Source: Serratia fonticola
GTDB lineage: Bacteria; Pseudomonadota; Gammaproteobacteria; Enterobacterales; Enterobacteriaceae
NCBI RefSeq assembly: GCF_001006005.1
Contig: NZ_CP011254.1
Coordinates: forward strand, 5,270,001-5,334,000
Direction of reading: 5' to 3'
Length of the DNA: 64,000 nt
The translations under genes and the position numbers were made by a program. Under the pieces are notes generated by a model. It made no database searches, had not been told where the DNA came from, and worked only from the letters and a program-made list of their open reading frames with translations. Shown piece by piece: positions 58,998-64,000 of the stretch. How positions within the stretch are numbered: position 1 is the stretch's first letter; each line of letters starts with the position of its first letter.

Positions 58998-60538
58998 GAG
59001 GCATCCTCCTTGCGCGGGGTTTTCTGCGTCACGTCGATGGCATCGATGCGGCGGCTGTTAAACAGGTTGAACTTGCTGTCGCTGCCGTGGCAACCGTCGC
59101 CAAAGCTGAAGCCACAGCCTTTGCTTTCCGGGAAGGCTTCGCGCGCCAGCTCACGATGGCTGGAAGGCACGACGAAACGGTCTTCGTAGTTGGCGATCGC
59201 CAGATAGCGATACATCTCTTGCGCCTGCGCCTCTGTCAGTCCCACCTGCTCCAGCGCGCTGGTATCCACCACGCCGTCCACGGTTTCTGCCCGCTTGTAG
59301 TGGCGCATCGCCAACATCCGTTTCAGCGCCAACAGCACCGGAGCGGTATCCCCGGCGGTCAACAGATTCGCCAGATATTGCACCGGGATGCGCAGGCTTT
59401 CGACATCAGGCAACACGCCGCTGTGGGCCAACTCACCGGCATCAGCAGCCGACTGGATCGGAGACAACGGCGGCACGTACCACACCATCGGTAAGGTGCG
59501 ATATTCCGGGTGCAGCGGCAGCGCCAGCTTCCAGTCCATCGCCATCTTGTAAACCGGCGACTGCTGCGCAGCCTCAATCACCCCTTGCGGGATACCGTCT
59601 TTCAGCGCTTGCTCAATCACCGCCGGGTCGTGCGGATCGAGGAAGATATCCATTTGGCTCTGATACAGGTCTTTATCGTTCTCTGTCGCGGCCGCTTGTT
59701 CAATGCGGTCGGCATCGTACAGCAGCACGCCGAGATAGCGGATACGCCCCACGCAGGTTTCTGAACATACGGTCGGCTGGCCAGCCTCAATCCTTGGGTA
59801 GCAGAAGATGCACTTCTCGGATTTGCCGCTCTTCCAGTTGAAGTAGATTTTCTTGTACGGGCAGCCGGTCAGGCACATCCGCCAACCGCGGCATTTATCC
59901 TGATCGATCAGCACAATGCCGTCTTCGCCGCGTTTATAGATCGCACCGCTCGGACAAGTCGCCACACAGGCCGGGTTCAAGCAGTGCTCGCACAGGCGTG
60001 GCAGATACATCATGAAGGTGTTTTCGAACTGGCCGTACATCGCCTTCTGCATGTTGTCGAAGTTTTTATCTTTGGCACGCTTGTCGAACTCGCCGCCGAG
60101 GATCTCTTCCCAGTTTGGGCCGCTTTCGATCTTGTTCATCCGCTGGCCGGTGATCAGCGAGCGCGGACGGGCGATCGGCTGATGCTTGCCCTGCGGGGCG
60201 GTATGCAGGTTCTGGTAGTCGTAATCGAACGGCTCGTAGTAATCGTCCAGTGCGGGCACGTCCGGGTTGGCAAAGATCTTCGACAGCAGGCCAACGCGGT
60301 TACCCATGCGCGGCTCCAACTTGCCGTTGATTTTGCGTATCCAGCCGCCCTTCCATTTATCCTGATCTTCCCAGGCGTTGGGATAGCCGATGCCTGGTTT
60401 GCTTTCCACGTTGTTGAACCAGGCGTATTCCATGCCTTCGCGGCTGGTCCAGACGTTCTTACAGGTCACCGAACAGGTATGGCAACCGATGCACTTGTCC
60501 AGGTTGAGCACCATGCCAACTTGCGAACGAATTTTCAT
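58994..60538 (-). CDS. narH: Respiratory nitrate reductase beta subunit NarH
   Basis: A 514-residue electron-transfer subunit. Fe-S cluster motifs are CIGCHTCSVTC, CEHCLNPACVATC, CRGWRMCLTGC and CIFC...CSETC. The tryptophan replacing a cysteine in the third motif marks the [3Fe-4S] cluster characteristic of NarH. It receives electrons from NarI and passes them to NarG on the cytoplasmic face. It overlaps narG by 4 nt (ATGA). Confidence 0.97.
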   Translation of the reverse strand: MKIRSQVGMVLNLDKCIGCHTCSVTCKNVWTSREGMEYAWFNNVESKPGIGYPNAWEDQDKWKGGWIRKINGKLEPRMGNRVGLLSKIFANPDVPALDDYYEPFDYDYQNLHTAPQGKHQPIARPRSLITGQRMNKIESGPNWEEILGGEFDKRAKDKNFDNMQKAMYGQFENTFMMYLPRLCEHCLNPACVATCPSGAIYKRGEDGIVLIDQDKCRGWRMCLTGCPYKKIYFNWKSGKSEKCIFCYPRIEAGQPTVCSETCVGRIRYLGVLLYDADRIEQAAATENDKDLYQSQMDIFLDPHDPAVIEQALKDGIPQGVIEAAQQSPVYKMAMDWKLALPLHPEYRTLPMVWYVPPLSPIQSAADAGELAHSGVLPDVESLRIPVQYLANLLTAGDTAPVLLALKRMLAMRHYKRAETVDGVVDTSALEQVGLTEAQAQEMYRYLAIANYEDRFVVPSSHRELAREAFPESKGCGFSFGDGCHGSDSKFNLFNSRRIDAIDVTQKTPRKEDAS

Positions 60539-63500
60539 TTGGCTTTCTCCTGCTGGCTGCCCTGTGCGTAGTCGTTACCTTCGCCGTCTAACCAGTCGAT
60601 ATGGTCCATTTTGCGCACCACCACAAACTCATCGCGATTCGAGCCAACGGTGCCGTAGTAGTTAAAGCCGTACGCCAACTGCGCATAGCCGCCGATCATA
60701 TGGGTCGGTTTCGGGCACACGCGGGTCACCGAGTTGTGGATCCCGCCACGCTGGCTGGTGATTTCCGAGCCTGGAATGTTCACGATACGTTCCTGAGCGT
60801 GATACATCATGGTCATACCCGACGGAATACGCTGGCTGACCACCGCACGAGCGGTGAGCGCGCCGTTGGCGTTGAAGGCCTCGATCCAGTCGTTATCTTC
60901 AATGCCCAAATCTTTGGCATCGTCCTCACTCAACCAGACGATTGGCCCGCCGCGTGACAGAGTCAGCATCAACAGGTTGTCGCTGTAGGTGGAGTGAATG
61001 CCCCACTTCTGGTGCGGCGTCAGGAAGTTCAGCGCCTTCTCTTTGTTGCCGTTCGGCTTTTTATTCAGCAACGGCTGCGCGGCACGGGTGTCGATCGGCG
61101 GGCGATAGACCAGCAGGCTTTCCCCGAAGGCTCGCATCCACTCGTGATCCTGATACAACTGTTGGCGGCCGCTCAGGGTGCGCCACGGGATCAGCTCATG
61201 CACGTTGGTGTAGCAGGCGTTGTAAGAAACGTGTTCGTCTTCCAGGCCAGACCAGGTCGGGCTGGAGATGATCTTGCGCGGCTGGGCCTGAATATCGCGG
61301 AAACGGATCTTTTCGTCTTCCTTGTTCAACGCCAGATGGGTGTGATCGCGCCCGGTGATGTTGCTCAGTGCCTGCCAGGCTTTCACTGCCACCTGCCCAT
61401 TGGTTTCCGGTGCCAGCGAGAGGATCACTTCCGCCGCATCGATAGCACTTTCGATCTTAGGCCGCCCAACTGCCGGGCCTTCGGTCTTCACGTAGTTGAG
61501 CTTTTTCAGGAAGTCGACTTCGGTCTGGGTGTTCCAACTGATGCCCTTGCCGCCGTTGCCAAGCTTGTCCAACAGCGGACCGAGCGAGGTAAAGCGCTCG
61601 TAGGTCGCGGGATAATCGCGTTCTACCACCATGATGTGCGGCGCGGTTTTGCCCGGGATCAGATCGCACTCGCCTTTCTTCCAGTCTTTCACGCCGTAGG
61701 GCTGCGCCAGTTCGGCGGCGGAATCATGCTGGATCGGCAGCGTGACAATGTCGGTCTCCTGGCCCAGGTGGCCAACGCACACCTCGGAGAACGCTTTGGC
61801 GATACCCTTGTAGATCTCCCAGTCGCTCTTCGAATCCCAGGCTGGATCGACAGCCGCAGACAGCGGATGAATAAACGGATGCATATCCGAGGTATTCATA
61901 TCGTCTTTCTCGTACCAGGTGGCGGTAGGCAACACGATGTCGGAATACAGGCAGGTGCTGGACATGCGGAAATCAAGCGTCACGACCAGATCCAACTTGC
62001 CTTCACCACCATTATCCAACCACTCGACTTCCTGCGGTTTTACGCCGCCCTGCTGACCCAGATCCTGGCCCTGGATGCCATTCTCGGTCCCCAGCAGGTA
62101 TTTGAGCATGTATTCATGCCCCTTGCCGGAGGAGCCCAGCAGGTTGGAGCGCCAGACGAACAGGTTACGCGGGAAGTTCTGCGGGTTGTCCGGCTGTTCG
62201 GCAGCAAAGCGGACGTTGCCCTGTTTCAGGCTATCCACGGTGAAGTCCAGCGGTGTCTGACCGGCCGCTTTAGCCTGAGCGGCCAGATGCAGCGGGTTGG
62301 TATCCAGTTGCGGGGCCGATGGCAACCACCCCATGCGCTCTGCACGCACGTTCAGGTCGATCAGGCTGCCAGCAAACTGGCTCTTGTCCGCCATCGGTGA
62401 CAACAGCTCTTCGGTGCCAACCGTCTCATAGCGCCATTGGCTGGAGTGGTTGTAGAAGAACGAGGTGCTGTTCATATGGCGCGCCGGCCGTTGCCAATCC
62501 AGACCAAAGGCCAGCGGCGTCCAACCGGTTTGCGGGCGCAGCTTTTCCTGGCCGACATAGTGCGCCCAGCCGCCGCCGCTTTGGCCTACGCAACCGCAGA
62601 AGATCAGCATGTTGATCAGCCCGCGATAGGTCATGTCCATGTGATACCAGTGGTTGACACCGGCCCCAACGATAATCATCGAGCGGCCGTGGGTTTTCTC
62701 AGCGTTTTCGGCAAACTCGCGCGCAATGCGGATGATGTTTTGGCGTGAGACGCCGGTGATCTGTTCTGCCCAGGCTGGCGTATAGGCTTTGACCTCATCA
62801 TAACCGTTGGCGCAGTTGGCATCATTCAGGCCACGATCCAGACCGTAGTTAGCCAGCGTCAGGTCGTAGACGCTGGTTACCAGCGCCTGGCTGCCGTCCG
62901 CCAGTTGCAAGCGTTTTACCGGCAGTTTGTGCAGCAGGATGTCGTCCAGCGCCACGCTGTTGAAATGCTCACTCTCGGCACCGCCAAAGTATGGGAAGCC
63001 AACGTCAACCACCTCATCATGGCTGCCTAGCAGGCTGAGTTGCAGCTCCACATCCTGCTGGGCTTTACCTTCACGCTGCTCCAGATTCCATTTGCCCTTC
63101 TCACCCCAACGGAAACCAATAGAGCCCTGCGGCGCCACCAGTTCACCGCTGGTCTGATCCAGCGCGACGGTTTTCCACTCGGGGTTATTTTCCTGGCCAA
63201 GGCCATCTACCAGATCGGCAGCACGCAGCAGGCGGCCAGCGGCGTAATAACCTTCGGTACGCGGCTCCAACAGCACTAGCATCGGCATATCGGTATAGCG
63301 ACGTACGTAGTCGCGGAAATAACCAACTTCACGATCCAGATGGAACTCTTTAAGCATCACGTGGCCCATCGCCAGCGCCATGGCGCTATCGGTGCCCTGC
63401 TTCGGGTTCAGCCACTGGTCGCATAACTTGGCCACTTCCGCGTAGTCTGGCGTCACCGCGACGGTTTTGGTGCCCTTGTAGCGAACCTCGGTGAAGAAGT

Positions 63501-64000
63501 GGGCGTCCGGGGTGCGCGTTTGCGGCACGTTGGAGCCCCAGGCAATGATATACGAGGAGTTGTACCAGTCGGCGGATTCCGGCACGTCGGTCTGTTCGCC
63601 CCAGGTCATCGGCGAGGCCGGTGGCAAATCGCAGTACCAGTCGTAGAAGCTCAAGCAGGTGCCGCCAATCAGCGATAGGTAACGGGCACCCGCCGCGTAG
63701 GACACCATCGACATCGCCGGGATCGGCGAGAAGCCGATAATGCGGTCCGGGCCAAAGGTCTTGGCGGTATAGACGTTGGAGGCGGCGATCAGTTCATTGA
63801 CCTCCTGCCAGCTGGAACGAACAAAACCACCGCGGCCACGAGCCACTTTGTAGCTTTTGGCTTTTTCCGGGTCGGAAACGATTGAACCCCAGGCATCCAC
63901 CGGATCGCTGTGCAAGGCTTTAGCCTCGCGCCATAGCTTGATTAGGCGTTTGCGCATCAGCGGATATTTCAGGCGGTTGGCGCTGTAGAGATACCAGGAA
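60535..64000 (-). CDS. narG: Respiratory nitrate reductase alpha subunit NarG (5' end outside window)
   Basis: About 1155 of some 1250 residues are present, the frame being open to the right edge; the first about 95 residues, including the His/Cys ligands of the FS0 cluster, are missing. NarG is the Mo-bisMGD catalytic subunit reducing nitrate to nitrite in the cytoplasm. Visible parts include ARGRGGFVRSSWQEVNELIA, GGTCLSFYDWYCDLPPASP, MIIVGAGVNHWYHMDMTYRG and the C-terminal GFNYYGTVGSNRDEFVVVRK. The internal ATG at 63957 is not the real start. No frameshift seen. Confidence 0.97.
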   Translation of the reverse strand, partial: SWYLYSANRLKYPLMRKRLIKLWREAKALHSDPVDAWGSIVSDPEKAKSYKVARGRGGFVRSSWQEVNELIAASNVYTAKTFGPDRIIGFSPIPAMSMVSYAAGARYLSLIGGTCLSFYDWYCDLPPASPMTWGEQTDVPESADWYNSSYIIAWGSNVPQTRTPDAHFFTEVRYKGTKTVAVTPDYAEVAKLCDQWLNPKQGTDSAMALAMGHVMLKEFHLDREVGYFRDYVRRYTDMPMLVLLEPRTEGYYAAGRLLRAADLVDGLGQENNPEWKTVALDQTSGELVAPQGSIGFRWGEKGKWNLEQREGKAQQDVELQLSLLGSHDEVVDVGFPYFGGAESEHFNSVALDDILLHKLPVKRLQLADGSQALVTSVYDLTLANYGLDRGLNDANCANGYDEVKAYTPAWAEQITGVSRQNIIRIAREFAENAEKTHGRSMIIVGAGVNHWYHMDMTYRGLINMLIFCGCVGQSGGGWAHYVGQEKLRPQTGWTPLAFGLDWQRPARHMNSTSFFYNHSSQWRYETVGTEELLSPMADKSQFAGSLIDLNVRAERMGWLPSAPQLDTNPLHLAAQAKAAGQTPLDFTVDSLKQGNVRFAAEQPDNPQNFPRNLFVWRSNLLGSSGKGHEYMLKYLLGTENGIQGQDLGQQGGVKPQEVEWLDNGGEGKLDLVVTLDFRMSSTCLYSDIVLPTATWYEKDDMNTSDMHPFIHPLSAAVDPAWDSKSDWEIYKGIAKAFSEVCVGHLGQETDIVTLPIQHDSAAELAQPYGVKDWKKGECDLIPGKTAPHIMVVERDYPATYERFTSLGPLLDKLGNGGKGISWNTQTEVDFLKKLNYVKTEGPAVGRPKIESAIDAAEVILSLAPETNGQVAVKAWQALSNITGRDHTHLALNKEDEKIRFRDIQAQPRKIISSPTWSGLEDEHVSYNACYTNVHELIPWRTLSGRQQLYQDHEWMRAFGESLLVYRPPIDTRAAQPLLNKKPNGNKEKALNFLTPHQKWGIHSTYSDNLLMLTLSRGGPIVWLSEDDAKDLGIEDNDWIEAFNANGALTARAVVSQRIPSGMTMMYHAQERIVNIPGSEITSQRGGIHNSVTRVCPKPTHMIGGYAQLAYGFNYYGTVGSNRDEFVVVRKMDHIDWLDGEGNDYAQGSQQEKAK

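Noticed and set aside
60994..62400. 468-codon frame on the plus strand
   Set aside because: It is antisense to narG, arises from GC-rich codon bias, and shows no family features or RBS.

Overview
The window reads as chromosome of an enterobacterium of the Yersiniaceae, most likely a Serratia. I base this on the gene order pabB-nudL-sdaA-yoaD/yoaE-manXYZ-yobD-mntP-rlmA-cspC-yobF (the E. coli order), on close matches to remembered E. coli protein sequences (FrlA, PheP, AstA, NarG), and on a moderately GC-rich, densely packed sequence with a recurring GC-rich palindromic repeat. No tRNA, rRNA, CRISPR array, transposase or integrase was seen. The species call is inference.

Layout. (1) 1-14 kb: a conserved core block with the end of pabB, then nudL, sdaA, an EAL phosphodiesterase, yoaE, the mannose PTS operon manXYZ, yobD, mntP behind a yybP-ykoY manganese riboswitch, rlmA, a YfiH-type protein, cspC and yobF. 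(2) 14-21.7 kb: a variable stretch with an MBL-fold hydrolase, the PheP permease, small unknown genes and FosA, inserted between yobF and its usual partners yebO and mgrB. It is followed by yccJ and the cbpA-cbpM chaperone pair. (3) 22-27.4 kb: a DmsABC-type molybdoenzyme operon with an FNR-like box, facing an IclR regulator, plus a small AraC regulator. (4) 27.8-32.8 kb: the complete fructoselysine operon frlABCD with frlR. (5) 32.8-36.2 kb: a gene-poor stretch with two small membrane-protein ORFs, then kbp, yebW and an OmpC-type porin. (6) 36.7-43.7 kb: the arginine succinyltransferase operon astCADBE with a sigma-54 promoter, an NtrC-like enhancer site and ArgR-like boxes. (7) 43.8-49.1 kb: an alpha/beta hydrolase, a MocR regulator of YdcR type, and a cyanide-insensitive-type cytochrome bd operon ending in a DUF2474 miniprotein. 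(8) 49.1-57.1 kb: eight tightly overlapping genes that look like a dedicated lipid or fatty-acid-derived biosynthetic operon. (9) 57.6-64 kb: narGHJI, cut at the narG 5' end.

How it works together. Much of the block serves choice of carbon, nitrogen and electron acceptor: mannose/glucose uptake, Amadori-product use, arginine catabolism under nitrogen limitation, nitrate and S-/N-oxide-type respiration, and a bd oxidase. The most unusual content is the 49-57 kb operon. It encodes a KAS III-type synthase (Cys123/His262/Asn292), an NAD(P)-dependent reductase, an MBL hydrolase, a PaaK/F390-synthetase-like adenylating enzyme, a PAP2 phosphatase-like membrane protein, a sterol-desaturase-family hydroxylase and two front-end-type desaturases. 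Every junction overlaps by 4 or 8 nt. I do not recognise its product and consider it the best candidate for an undescribed pathway.
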